Notes under the pieces: model-generated
What the model saw: only the letters and a program-made list of their open reading frames with translations
What the model was told of the DNA's origin: nothing
Databases searched by the model: none
Shown: piece after piece, positions 8,431 through 17,339 of the stretch
Layout: each line of letters opens with the position of its first letter
How positions within the stretch are numbered: the stretch's first letter is position 1
NCBI RefSeq assembly: GCF_001083785.1
Contig: NZ_LAVL01000001.1
Location: 124,001 to 188,000, forward strand
DNA: 64,000 bases
Origin: Nonomuraea sp. SBT364
GTDB taxonomy: Bacteria > Actinomycetota > Actinomycetes > Streptosporangiales > Streptosporangiaceae
Direction: 5' to 3'
Position numbers and translations under genes: made by a program

Positions 8431-9638
8431 GCATGCCTCCCTCCGACCACGGCGACCGTCGCACGGTCGTCGTGGTCGTCGCCATTCAGGCGGCCATCTC
8501 GCTGGGCTACTTCGCGGCGATGGCGCACGTCGTCATCCACCTCAGAGTCGGCCTGGGGCTGGCCGCCGGGCTGATCGCCCTGGTGCTGGCGCTGCGCAAT
8601 CTGGTTCAGCACACGCTGTCCCTGCCGGTCGGCGCGCTGGTGGACGTGCTCGGCCCGGTGCGGATCGGCATCCTGGCGTGCCTGCTGCGCGCGGCCGGGT
8701 TCACGCTGCTGGGCACCGTGTCCTCCCTGCCCTGGCTGGTCGTCGCGGCGGTGCTGCTGGGCACGGGGGGAGCGCTGTTCCATCCGGCGGCGCAGTCGCT
8801 GCTGGCCGGGCTCGCCGAACGGCGGAGGGCACGCGGATACGCGGCGTACACGATGACGTTGCAGGTCGCGGCGGTGCTCGGCGCGGCGCTCGGGCTGGCG
8901 CTGCTGAACGTCGGCTACTGGCTGGTGGCGCTCACCGCGGCCGCGCTGTGGATCGGCGCGGCCTTCCTGTTCGCACTGCTGCGTCACGCCCCGCCCGTCC
9001 GGGCCGTGAGCGGGGTCGCCTCCGGGGTGCGGACGGTGCTGCGGGACCGGATCTTCCTGGGGTTCGCGATCGTGTCGACGCCCGCGATGCTGGTGACGGA
9101 CCAGGCGTCGGTGGTGGTGCCGCTCGGCGGCGTGGACGCGGGAGCGGTGACCGTGTTCGTCTGCGTGCTCGCCATGGTGTCGGCCGCGGTCCAGCCGTGG
9201 TGCGCGGTGCCGGGCCGCGCCGACCGGCCCGGCGTGCTGCGTGCGGGGCTGCTGTTCGCCGCCGGTGGCCACCTGTTGCTCGCCGCCGGCGCGGGCGGCG
9301 GGCTGACGGGCCTGGTGCTGGTGGCCGCGCTGCACGGGCTCGCCGACGGGCTGCTGCAACCGGCGGTGTTCCAGACGATCGCCCGGCTCGCTCCCCCGAC
9401 GCGTTTCGGGGCATACCTGGGCGTGCAGACGTTCCTCTCGGGCCTGTTCGCGTTCGCCGGTGGCATCGCCGTGGGCTGGGCGTTCGACCTGGGGCCGGGC
9501 GGCGCGACAGCGGCGCTGCTCGCCCTGGCGTTGACCGCCTGCGCCGCGGCAGCCTGCGCCCGCTCCCGCCCCGGACCGGCGACCGAGCACCGGGACACGG
9601 CACAGGCGGCCGCCCAGCGGCGCGGTTCGGCTGGGTAG
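8427..9638 (+). CDS. MFS transporter, 12 transmembrane segments
   Basis: 403 residues beginning at GTG 8427, whose last two bases are part of the TGA of the beta-lactamase-like gene, so translation is probably coupled. Twelve hydrophobic segments can be followed; a motif A-like loop (GALVDVLGPVRIG) lies between helices 2 and 3. The C-terminus is a soluble basic tail. The sequence resembles drug or small-molecule exporters of the MFS_1 group. Pairing with a beta-lactam-recognising enzyme suggests export of a beta-lactam, a cell-wall fragment or a related compound, but this is context only. Confidence 0.85.
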   Translation: MSMPPSDHGDRRTVVVVVAIQAAISLGYFAAMAHVVIHLRVGLGLAAGLIALVLALRNLVQHTLSLPVGALVDVLGPVRIGILACLLRAAGFTLLGTVSSLPWLVVAAVLLGTGGALFHPAAQSLLAGLAERRRARGYAAYTMTLQVAAVLGAALGLALLNVGYWLVALTAAALWIGAAFLFALLRHAPPVRAVSGVASGVRTVLRDRIFLGFAIVSTPAMLVTDQASVVVPLGGVDAGAVTVFVCVLAMVSAAVQPWCAVPGRADRPGVLRAGLLFAAGGHLLLAAGAGGGLTGLVLVAALHGLADGLLQPAVFQTIARLAPPTRFGAYLGVQTFLSGLFAFAGGIAVGWAFDLGPGGATAALLALALTACAAAACARSRPGPATEHRDTAQAAAQRRGSAG

Positions 9639-9764
9639 GAGGACCCGCCAGGCACATCCCGGCTCGTCCCGGGCATGTCGCTCAGGCGCGGTGGCCTGCC
9701 GCCCGCGCGGTGGCGAAAAGTCCTGAGTGCCCCGGGTGCAGGCAGAGGGCCGTAAACTACACCG

Positions 9765-10949
9765 GTGATCGCGAGCTTTCCCGTGGCCGTCCGCTCATGG
9801 CCGGTCCGGTGGAGAGCCCGGCGGGCCTGGGTCAAGGACAGTACGCTCGCGGCGACGCTCACCGCGCTGGCATTCGTACCGACGCTGTCCGTCATCGGAG
9901 CGCAGCTCGGCGACCTGCCGAGGCGCCCGGCCGACGCCTTGGCGGTGGTGCTGACCGTGGCGCAGTCGGCGCCGCTGGCACTGCGCAGCCGTCACCCGGC
10001 GGCATGCCTCGCCGTCATCGGCACCGCCTTCGCCGTCCATCAGGCGCTCAGCTATCCGCAGACGTTCGCCAGCATCGGCTTCTACCTGGCCCTGTTCGCG
10101 GCCGGAGCCCACCAGTCCCGGCACCGTCGCACGCTCGCGGCGGCGGTGAGCGCCGGTTACGCCGCGCTGGCGGTCGCCCTGAACCAGTTGGGATCCCCCA
10201 GCCGGATCTTGGACTTCCTCGCCTTCTACCTGGTTCTGGTGGTGATCTGGACGGCCGGCGCCGGGCTGCGCCGATGGCGGGCCGAGGAGGCCGAACGGCG
10301 GCGGCTCGGCGCGCTGGCGGCCGGCGCCGACGAACGCGCCCGCATCGCCCGTGAGCTGCACGACGTGGTCACCCACCACGTGACCGCCATTGTGGTGCAG
10401 GCCGACGCGGCACAGTTCCTGGTCGGCACCGCACCGGAACGCGCGGGGCAAGGGCTGGCCGCCATCAGCGACACCGGCCGGCGGGCGCTGACCGAGCTCC
10501 GGTATCTGCTCGGTGTGCTGGAGGCGACCGGCGACGCCGCCCTCACGGACCGTACGCCGGCCCTCGGCAAGGTCGCCGACCTGGTCGAACAGGCCCGGCT
10601 CTCCGGCCAGCCCGTCGAACTGACCGAGCACGGCGAGCGCCTGCCGCGGCCCATCGACGTCGAGCTGGCCGCGTACCGGGTGGTTCAGGAAGCCCTCACG
10701 AACGCCATCAAGCACGCGGCGGGCCGGCCCACCAGGGTCACGGTCCACCACTACGCCGGCCACATCGACATCGAGGTGACCACCGACGGGTCCGCTCTCG
10801 CGGCAGGTCCCGCCGTGCCGTCCGGGGGACGAGGGCTGGCCGGGCTGCGCCGGCGCCTGCACATGCTGGACGGTGAGCTGACCGCCGCCCCCCGGCCCGG
10901 GGGCGGATTCAGCGTCCGGGCCCTCATCCCCTCCGGGAGCACCGCATGA
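9765..10949 (+). CDS. Sensor histidine kinase, NarL/HisKA_3 type
   Basis: 394 residues from GTG 9765. The N-terminal half has about five or six hydrophobic segments with very short loops, so the signal is probably sensed in or near the membrane. The HisKA_3 box ARIARELHDVVTHHVTAIVV places the phosphorylated His at 199; the HATPase_c domain follows with the N-box QEALTNAIKHA and a glycine-rich GGRGLAGLRRR. The last four bases overlap the response regulator start (ATGA), so the pair is translationally coupled. It is closely similar to the kinase at 61157-62332. Confidence 0.92.
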   Translation: MIASFPVAVRSWPVRWRARRAWVKDSTLAATLTALAFVPTLSVIGAQLGDLPRRPADALAVVLTVAQSAPLALRSRHPAACLAVIGTAFAVHQALSYPQTFASIGFYLALFAAGAHQSRHRRTLAAAVSAGYAALAVALNQLGSPSRILDFLAFYLVLVVIWTAGAGLRRWRAEEAERRRLGALAAGADERARIARELHDVVTHHVTAIVVQADAAQFLVGTAPERAGQGLAAISDTGRRALTELRYLLGVLEATGDAALTDRTPALGKVADLVEQARLSGQPVELTEHGERLPRPIDVELAAYRVVQEALTNAIKHAAGRPTRVTVHHYAGHIDIEVTTDGSALAAGPAVPSGGRGLAGLRRRLHMLDGELTAAPRPGGGFSVRALIPSGSTA

Positions 10950-11635
10950 CCGGCAGGCCGATCCGGGTGCTCATCTGTGAGGACCACGAGCTGGTGCGTA
11001 CCGGCTACACCACGATCTTCTCCGCCCAGCCCGACATGGAGGTCGTCGGGGATGCCGCGGACGGCCGCGCGGCGATCGAGGCCGCCCGGCGGCTGCTGCC
11101 GGACGTCGTCGTGATGGACATCCGGATGCCCGTCCTGGACGGCATCGCGGCCACCAGGCAACTGGCCGGGCCAGGCGTCGCCGCTCCGGTGAAGGTCCTG
11201 GTGGTGACTACGTTCAACGTCGATGAGTACGCCTACGAAGCGCTCAAGGCGGGCGCCAGCGGGTTCCTGCTCAAGGACGCCCGGCCGAAGGACCTGGTGG
11301 ACGGCGTACGCACCATCGCGCGCGGCGATTCCCTGCTCGCGCCCGCCGTCACCCGCGCCCTCATCGGCCACTTCGCCGAGCGCCTGCGCCCCACCGACTC
11401 CTCCCGGACGGCCCTGCAGGAGGTCGCGCGGGCACTGACTCAGCGGGAGCTGGAGGTGCTCGAACAGCTCGCTCAGGGACTGTCCAACGCGGAGATCGCC
11501 GGACGATTGTCCATCAGCGCCGAGACCGTCAAGACGTACGTGTCGCGGATCCTGACCAAACTCGACCTGCGGGACCGCGTACAGGCGGTCGTTCTCGCCT
11601 ATCGCGTGGGATTGGTGTCCGCCGATCAGGGTTGA
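10946..11635 (+). CDS. LuxR/NarL-type response regulator
   Basis: 229 residues. The receiver domain has the acidic pair in ICEDHE, phospho-acceptor Asp58 in VVMDIRMPVLDG and the conserved Lys in GFLLKDA. The C-terminal LuxR helix-turn-helix includes LTQRELEVLEQLAQGLSNAE and ISAETVKTYVSRIL. It is the partner of the kinase it overlaps. Its 3' end overlaps that of the convergent CPBP protease gene by ten bases. The receiver and linker resemble the regulator at 60489-61160, including the TTFNVD and KLDLRDRVQAVVLAYR segments, pointing to duplication of the whole system. Confidence 0.93.
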   Translation: MTGRPIRVLICEDHELVRTGYTTIFSAQPDMEVVGDAADGRAAIEAARRLLPDVVVMDIRMPVLDGIAATRQLAGPGVAAPVKVLVVTTFNVDEYAYEALKAGASGFLLKDARPKDLVDGVRTIARGDSLLAPAVTRALIGHFAERLRPTDSSRTALQEVARALTQRELEVLEQLAQGLSNAEIAGRLSISAETVKTYVSRILTKLDLRDRVQAVVLAYRVGLVSADQG

Positions 11636-12507
11636 CGCGGGCGCCGGATCTGGCCGGTGCGGGCGGCCCGCCGCAGCAGGAGGATCGTGGGCACCATGCA
11701 GACCAGCAGTGCGAGAAGGCTGGCCTCGGGACCGAAGGCGCCGCCGGTCAGCGCGGATGAGCCGGACAGCGTGACGTTCAGCAGGCCCTCGGACGGTACT
11801 TCCGCCCCGGAGACCGTGACACCGAAGAGCCCGGCCTGGGTGAAGTTCCAGGCGAAGTGCAGGCCGATGGGCAGCCACAGCGAGCGGGTGGCGATGTAGG
11901 CGGCGGCCAGCATGACTCCGCCCGTCAAGGCGATCGCGAGCGCGCCCCACAGGGTGGCTTTGGCGTTGACCAGGTGCATCGCACCGAACAGCAGCATGGA
12001 CACGACCAGGGCGATCACCGTGCCGGTACGTTCCTCCATGATGCGGAACACCACCCCGCGGAACAGCAGTTCCTCTGTGACGGCGACAGTCGCCATCAGG
12101 CCCGCGGTGCCGAGGAAGCCGCCGAGGGAACCCCAGGACACCTCCTGCCAGCCGCCGAACACCGCGATCAGCGTCATCAGCCCGGCGAACAGGCCCGCCC
12201 CGAGCAGCGTCCCGCGCCGCAGCTGGGACCATCGCGCCGTCTTCCCGACTTCGGCGATGTCCGGGCGGAGCTCGACGGCCCGGCACAACCGGCGGTAGCA
12301 GGCCACGGCGGCGACGGCCAGACCGACCCCCACCGGCAGCACGAGGATCGGTACGGGCGAGACGAGTTGGTTGATCCCGCCCGTCACCACCATCACACCG
12401 AACAACGTCACCAGCAGGACGGGGAACCGGAACCTGCGCAACCGGCCACGGCCCGTGGCGGAGCCGGCTTGCGGGAGGGTACTTTCCGGGTGCTCCGGGG
12501 ACGCCAC
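11626..12507 (-). CDS. CPBP-family intramembrane metalloprotease
   Basis: 293 residues with about seven or eight hydrophobic segments. The three CPBP (Abi/CAAX protease-like) motifs are intact: EELLFR (EExxxR) near residue 146, FGAMH (FxxxH) near 174 and HFAWN (HxxxN) near 217, which together form the metal-dependent active site within the membrane. Family members cleave prenylated or small membrane peptides, for example in bacteriocin self-immunity and anti-sigma factor processing. It converges on the response regulator gene and overlaps it by ten bases, so the two transcripts would be antisense at their ends. Substrate unknown. Confidence 0.9.
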   Translation of the reverse strand: MASPEHPESTLPQAGSATGRGRLRRFRFPVLLVTLFGVMVVTGGINQLVSPVPILVLPVGVGLAVAAVACYRRLCRAVELRPDIAEVGKTARWSQLRRGTLLGAGLFAGLMTLIAVFGGWQEVSWGSLGGFLGTAGLMATVAVTEELLFRGVVFRIMEERTGTVIALVVSMLLFGAMHLVNAKATLWGALAIALTGGVMLAAAYIATRSLWLPIGLHFAWNFTQAGLFGVTVSGAEVPSEGLLNVTLSGSSALTGGAFGPEASLLALLVCMVPTILLLRRAARTGQIRRPRQP

Positions 12508-12849
12508 GATCGCGATCCTTTCGATCAGGTTCCATCAAGTTGCCGCGGTGTCTTCCGCGGGCTCAAGCGAGATTAGGGACCGGAGCCGGGCCTGCCATCC
12601 CCCTGAAACGGACAGCGCGGTAGCTCTCACGGGGGATCGCTGTCCCCCCGCGTCACCCGCCCCGCGCTCCAGCGGCGACCGGCCAGGCCCGCGAGGTGAT
12701 CGGGGCGCTGTACATGGGCTGCCTGTCCTTCTTCGACGTACGCGGCATGGTCCCTCGGCCGCTCACCCTGGAGGTCGAGCACCCCACCCTGGACGGGCAG
12801 ACGAAGATCACAGAGATCCCACGCCGGGAGGGTCGTCGGCGGCCCGCGT

Positions 12850-13150
12850 GACACACCGGGGCGAACGACCGGGAAGTCGCCGGCCTGTTCGGCGTGAGAC
12901 CCACCGTCATCGGGCAGACGCACCGCCGCGCTGGGCGTGTATCTGATCTGCGGCGACAACGGCACGCACAGGACGCCGACGATCAAGGTGCGGCTGGCCC
13001 GCCACCCCGCTTCCCCCTGCGCTTCACTTCGACCGGCTCCTCGTGGATCAACCAGGTCGACCACTGGTTCGCTCAGCGGATGATGACCACGCGACCGTTC
13101 GCGGGGAAGACGTCGCATCGAGCGCTGCCGTTCCAGGCCGTTCAACCACA
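12850..13150 (+). pseudogene. IS630-family transposase remnant
   Basis: A decayed transposase. An HTH-like scrap (REVAGLFGVRPTVIG, about 12868-12915) is joined to the C-terminal DDE portion: LICGDNGTHRTPTIKVRLAR in one frame, then RFPLRFTSTGSSWINQVDHW in the next. IS630 transposases normally read DNYGTHKTP...WLARHPRF...HFTPTGSSWINQVERWF, so one base is missing where HPRF should be encoded (about 13011). The central catalytic part is deleted and no terminal inverted repeats were found. The preceding 200 bases hold another short coding-like piece (GALYMGCLSFFDVRGMVPRP) that I cannot assign. Confidence 0.75.
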
Positions 13151-13194
13151 GCCGGGGGGACCTCCGCCCCGGGCGATGCGGGTAGCCTCCCGCA

Positions 13195-14397
13195 TCACGA
13201 ATCGACCGACGGGGAGCTGGCGGGCGGAGGGAGGGCTCCTGTCCTGGCCAGTCCGCCGAGCAGGGTCGTGAAGTAGCGCCGGTCGAGGGGCGGCGGTGCG
13301 ACAGTGTTCCCCAGCACGGCGGTGAGGGCGGTCGCGGTCGCGTACGCGGGCCTGCCGATCGGCGGGGACAGCAGTATGCGCGGGAGGGTCTCGGCGATGC
13401 GCACGAGGCCCGGCCCGACGGAGTTCAGCGCTCTGACCGCCGTGACCCAGGTGTCGTAGCTCACGGTGGGGACCCGATAGCCGCAGGACGCCACGCGGTC
13501 GAAGTAGTCGGTCAGGCGCAGCGGCTCGCGCTGAATTATGTGGAAGACCCTGCCGGCCGACTCGGGGCGGGAGGCCAGTTCTACAATGCATCGGCTGGTG
13601 AAGTCGGCGGTGCCGACCGGCAGGAGGAAGTCGTGGTCGGGTGAGCAGCCGGCCAGCACGCTGGCCACCGTGATCTGCGTGAGCCAGTCGCTGGAACTGC
13701 AGAGCCCGGTGGCGCTGTCCGGCAGAATTGCCCCCGGCCGGTGCACCGTGACCGGCAGCCCTCGGTCGGCGGCCTGGCGGATGAGGCGTTCGACCACCCA
13801 TTTGCTCACGCAGTAGCCGTTGCCGCCTGGTCCGGGAAGCGGATCCTCCTCCGCCATGGCGCCGAGCCCGGCGGCATAGCCTCCCATCAGCACGCCCACC
13901 GTCGAGACGTAGTGGACCGGGAGCGGTCGCACACGGCCGGCCAGGCGAAGAATCTCCATGGTGCCGTCGACGTTGGGCTTCTTGAGCAGGGGATAGCCGG
14001 CGACCATGTTGACCATCGCCCCGCAGTGGTAGATGGCATCCACCGTGCGGGCCAGCTCCAGATGTTGCCCGTCGCTCAGGCCCAGCCGCGGCGCGGCCAG
14101 GTTGCCGCGCACCATTGTGAGCCGCCGCACCCCTCGCGGATCGGCGCCACGCGCGCTCAAGGAGGCGGCAACCCGGTTCAGGGCCTCCTTCGTGTCCTTC
14201 CTGACCAGGCAGTAGATCGGACCGTCGCTACGGAGCAGCAGTTCGGCGAGGAGGAAGCCGCCCAGGTATCCGGTGGCGCCGGTCAGCAGGACGGCGCGTC
14301 CGGGCCGGGGGACGGGCTCGGCTCCCGGCGCCGGTGCGACGTCCCCGGGCAGGACGGTGTCAGGACGGATGCGGGCCTCCAGATCGGCGGTGTTCAT
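13195..14397 (-). CDS. Free-standing thioester reductase-domain (extended SDR, NAD-binding_4) protein
   Basis: 400 residues from ATG 14397 (MNTADLEARI); an in-frame ATG at 14463 would add 22 residues with no better ribosome site. The nucleotide-binding motif LLTGATGYLGG lies at 38-47, VSTVGV supplies the catalytic Thr/Ser, and the SDR dyad is Tyr195-Lys199 in GYCVSKW. This is the fold of the C-terminal R domain of Lys2 and of many NRPS/PKS enzymes, which reduces a carrier-bound acyl thioester to an aldehyde with NADPH. Here there is no adenylation or carrier domain, and no NRPS/PKS is nearby, so it must act on a carrier or CoA substrate in trans. Substrate unknown. Confidence 0.85.
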   Translation of the reverse strand: MNTADLEARIRPDTVLPGDVAPAPGAEPVPRPGRAVLLTGATGYLGGFLLAELLLRSDGPIYCLVRKDTKEALNRVAASLSARGADPRGVRRLTMVRGNLAAPRLGLSDGQHLELARTVDAIYHCGAMVNMVAGYPLLKKPNVDGTMEILRLAGRVRPLPVHYVSTVGVLMGGYAAGLGAMAEEDPLPGPGGNGYCVSKWVVERLIRQAADRGLPVTVHRPGAILPDSATGLCSSSDWLTQITVASVLAGCSPDHDFLLPVGTADFTSRCIVELASRPESAGRVFHIIQREPLRLTDYFDRVASCGYRVPTVSYDTWVTAVRALNSVGPGLVRIAETLPRILLSPPIGRPAYATATALTAVLGNTVAPPPLDRRYFTTLLGGLARTGALPPPASSPSVDS

Positions 14398-14463
14398 GGC
14401 GTCGGCGCGCCTGGCGCTCTCCGCATTTCCCGATGTATTCGCGGGCGGCAGCGGCCGCGGCAT

Positions 14464-15135
14464 TTGAATTCTTCGCCCATGTCCGGCAGTTTAGGCTTCG
14501 CACTCCACCCCAGCCACGCTGCATAAAGTCCCGGTGTCTTTGTTCCCATGACTTTTCAACTCGGCCAGCAGTATCTGGGCGCCGCGGATAGGTGGGGCAG
14601 AGCTGCCTGGAATACGGGGATCACCGAGCACGCTTACCGTTTTCTGCCCGGGCATCAATGCGGTCCGCCGTGGGTCGTGCTCGCTGAATTCCGGACGACG
14701 AGCCGAGGGCACCGGGCGACGACGGTGATTGTCAGTGACTCTCGGTTCCCATCCAATTCCCTGTGCGGCCATCGATCTTCATGACATCCCATGCGCATCC
14801 ACCGGCCGCAGCCTCACGGTGACGGCTTCCCTTCGCCCGATCGGAGGGCTGCACGCGCCATCAGCCATCTGCTCGGCCGATGACATCGTGCGCGCCGCGA
14901 GGGCCTGAACGGGTACGGGTCGGAGCCCCTCCTGAGGCCCGGCGGGTGGACGGGAGCGCGCGCATGGCGGGCTGGAACGTCTGGCATCCGGTGACCGTCC
15001 AGCGACGGGTCACGGCGAGGGAACGCAGGCGGCGATCGGGCTCAAAGGCGATGGGGATGCCGAGGCTGTGCCGGCGACCTCGTCGTACCCCAGCCCTGTG
15101 CCGGCCACTGCACAGCCTCCTGCCCCCCCACATAT
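14464..15135. other. Intergenic stretch without a convincing gene
   Basis: About 670 bases between the reductase and the TetR operator. Base composition is more mixed than in the flanking genes, and the open frames on both strands have poor codon bias and no family resemblance. It probably contains the reductase promoter (an AT-richer segment at about 14520-14570) and perhaps remnants of older genes. Confidence 0.4.
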
Positions 15136-15168
15136 TTGAACGATCGTACTAGTTGTACTATCGTTCAA
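15136..15168. promoter_or_regulatory. TetR-type operator upstream of the DHA2 exporter
   Basis: A 33-base near-perfect palindrome: TTGAACGAT (15136-15144) and ATCGTTCAA (15160-15168) with inner GTAC/GTAC arms, only two symmetric pairs mismatched. It ends 23 bases before the exporter start codon and probably overlaps its promoter. The TetR gene immediately after the exporter is the likely binder. Confidence 0.8.
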
Positions 15169-15191
15169 GTTATCTGATCGGGGAGGATCGC

Positions 15192-16715
15192 ATGCCAGAA
15201 GTTGCCGCGCCACGTGCGGGAACGCGGGAGTGGGCGGGGCTGGGATTGCTGGCGCTGCCGACGGCGCTGCTCGGCCTGGATGTCACCGTGCTCTATCTCG
15301 TCTTTCCGAGCATGGCCGAGGCGCTGGACCCGTCGGCGACGCAGACGTTGTGGATCATGGACGCCTACGGGTTCTTCATCGCCGGGTTCCTCATCACCAT
15401 GGGGACTCTGGGTGACCGGATCGGACGGCGTCGCCTGCTGGTGATCGGGACGGCCGCGTTCGCCGTGGTCTCGGCGTTGGCAGCCTTCGCCCCGAACGCC
15501 GAGCTGCTGATTCTCTCCCGAGCGCTGCTGGGCGTCGCCGGGGCCACGCTGATGCCCTCGACGCTCTCGCTGATCTCGAACATGTTCGTCGACGTGCGTC
15601 AGCGGGCGGTCGCGATCGGTATCTGGGCGACGATGTTCGCCGCGGGCATGGCCGCCGGGCCCGTGGTCGGCGGCGCCTTGGTCGATACGTTCTGGTGGGG
15701 AGCGGCGTTCCTGCTCGCCATCCCGATCGCGGTCGTCGTGCTGGCCGGGGCACGAGGGCTGCTGCCCGAGCATGCCGACCCGCAGGCGGGTCGCCTCGAC
15801 CTGGCCAGTGTCGCGCTGTCCCTGGTCGCGATCTTGCCGGTGATTTACGCGATCAAGCACGCCGCGGCGCATGGCCCCGACCTCGGCACGGTGATCCTCG
15901 CCGTTCTCGGCATCGTGGCGGGGGTGGCCTTCGTGCGCCGCCAGCGCGGCCTGGCCGCGCCGCTCCTGGATGTCACGTTGTTCAGGAGCCGGGCGTTCTC
16001 CGTGGCGCTGGCCGTACTGCTGATCGGGCTGGTCGGGGTGGGCGGAACCATGTACCTGGTCACCCAGTACCTCCAGCTCGTCGAAGGTCTGACGCCGTTC
16101 GCGGCGGGTCTGTGGATGGGGCCGCCGGCTCTGGCGATGTTCGCCGCGGCGATCGGCGCGCCGATCATCGCCAGGCGGATGCGCCCGGGGCTGGTCATGG
16201 CGATCACGCTCGGCCTCTCGGTGATCGGCTACGCGCTGCTGGCCACCGCGGGCCCCGGGGAAGCAGCAGAGGTGGTGGCCGGGTTCGCGTTCGTCTACCT
16301 CGGTCTCGGCGCGATCGCCGCCCTCGGCACCGACATGGTCGTCGGCGCCGCGCCGGCCTCGAAATCCGGATCGGCCGCCGCGATGTCCGAGACTGTCCAG
16401 GAACTCGGCATCGCCGTCGGCGTGGCCGTCCTCGGCAGCCTCACCACTGTCCTCTACACCGCTCGCGTGACCGCTCCCGCGGACCTCCCGCCCGAGATCG
16501 AGGAGCGTCTCATCGACAGTCTCTCCGGGGCGCTGTCGGTCGCCGGCCAGGTGCCCGCCCAGGTCGTACAGGAAGCGCAGCAGACGTTCACCAGCGCAGT
16601 GAACATCGCCTCCGCCGTGGCCGGTGTCGCGATCGTCGCAGCGGCCGTGCTCTGCCTGACGGCGCTACGGCACGTGCGTCCGCTCGGGGAGAGTCAGCCC
16701 GACGAAACGGAGTAG
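15192..16715 (+). CDS. DHA2-family MFS multidrug exporter (EmrB/QacA-like, 14 TM)
   Basis: 507 residues from ATG 15192 behind GGGGAGG; the open frame extends upstream but runs through the operator. Fourteen hydrophobic segments are visible. Motif A is GTLGDRIGRRRLLVIG and the antiporter motif C is AGMAAGPVVGGAL; LDVTVLYLVFPSMAEAL is typical of the QacA/SmvA branch, which exports cationic and lipophilic drugs by proton antiport. Placed between a TetR-type palindrome and a TetR gene 42 bases downstream, it forms the classic inducible efflux module: ligand binds the repressor, the operator is released and the pump is made. Confidence 0.93.
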   Translation: MPEVAAPRAGTREWAGLGLLALPTALLGLDVTVLYLVFPSMAEALDPSATQTLWIMDAYGFFIAGFLITMGTLGDRIGRRRLLVIGTAAFAVVSALAAFAPNAELLILSRALLGVAGATLMPSTLSLISNMFVDVRQRAVAIGIWATMFAAGMAAGPVVGGALVDTFWWGAAFLLAIPIAVVVLAGARGLLPEHADPQAGRLDLASVALSLVAILPVIYAIKHAAAHGPDLGTVILAVLGIVAGVAFVRRQRGLAAPLLDVTLFRSRAFSVALAVLLIGLVGVGGTMYLVTQYLQLVEGLTPFAAGLWMGPPALAMFAAAIGAPIIARRMRPGLVMAITLGLSVIGYALLATAGPGEAAEVVAGFAFVYLGLGAIAALGTDMVVGAAPASKSGSAAAMSETVQELGIAVGVAVLGSLTTVLYTARVTAPADLPPEIEERLIDSLSGALSVAGQVPAQVVQEAQQTFTSAVNIASAVAGVAIVAAAVLCLTALRHVRPLGESQPDETE

Positions 16716-16757
16716 CGGTGATGTGCTCGACTACCCTGGGACACACGGGAGGGGAGC

Positions 16758-17339
16758 ATGGGCGACGACAGCGAGCACATCGACGGGCGCAAGGCCCGGG
16801 GCAATAGGCGCCGTGCCGAGATCATCGACGCCACCCTCGCCGTCGTCACGCGGGACGGTGCCGCGGGCGTCACCCACCGCACCGTCGCCAAGCAGGCCGG
16901 CATCACCACCAGCCTGAGCACGTACTACTTCGCCACCCTCGACGACCTGCTCGTCGCGGCCCTGTCCAGCGTCGCCGACACCTACACCACGCGCATCCGT
17001 CAGATCATCGACGGCTCCGAGGACAAGCTTCGTGGCCTGGCCGAGCTGATCGTGCAATCGGCCGGTCCGGGCCGCGACCACGCCCTGGCCGAGCGCGAGC
17101 TGTCGAGCCTGGCAGCTCGCCGCCCGGCGCTGGCGCCCGTCGCCCGCCGCTGGCGAGAGAACGTCGGCGAGCTCGCGGCCACCCTCACCGACGACCCCGA
17201 GGCCGTCGCCGCCCTCGTCGCCGCTTCCGACGGCCTGTGCACCGCCATCCTCATCGACAACGCCCCCGCCGATCCCGACTATGTGCACCGGATCCTGGCC
17301 CGCGCCATCCACACGCAACCAGCCGGGGCCGTCCAGTGA
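16758..17339 (+). CDS. TetR/AcrR-family transcriptional regulator
   Basis: 193 residues, ATG 16758 behind GGGAGGGGAG. The N-terminal helix-turn-helix contains RRAEIIDATLAVVTRDGAAG and VAKQAGITTSLSTYYFATLD, matching the TetR DNA-binding domain. The C-terminal ligand domain (from about residue 75) is of the type with RRPALAPVARRW. It lies 42 bases downstream of the exporter on the same strand and is probably co-transcribed, so it would repress both itself and the pump through the palindrome at 15136-15168. Confidence 0.9.
   Translation: MGDDSEHIDGRKARGNRRRAEIIDATLAVVTRDGAAGVTHRTVAKQAGITTSLSTYYFATLDDLLVAALSSVADTYTTRIRQIIDGSEDKLRGLAELIVQSAGPGRDHALAERELSSLAARRPALAPVARRWRENVGELAATLTDDPEAVAALVAASDGLCTAILIDNAPADPDYVHRILARAIHTQPAGAVQ

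Noticed and set aside
8055..9590. Minus-strand open frame of 511 codons opposite the beta-lactamase-like and MFS genes
   Set aside because: Low-complexity Arg/Gln/His-rich translation, a typical shadow of GC-rich coding DNA.
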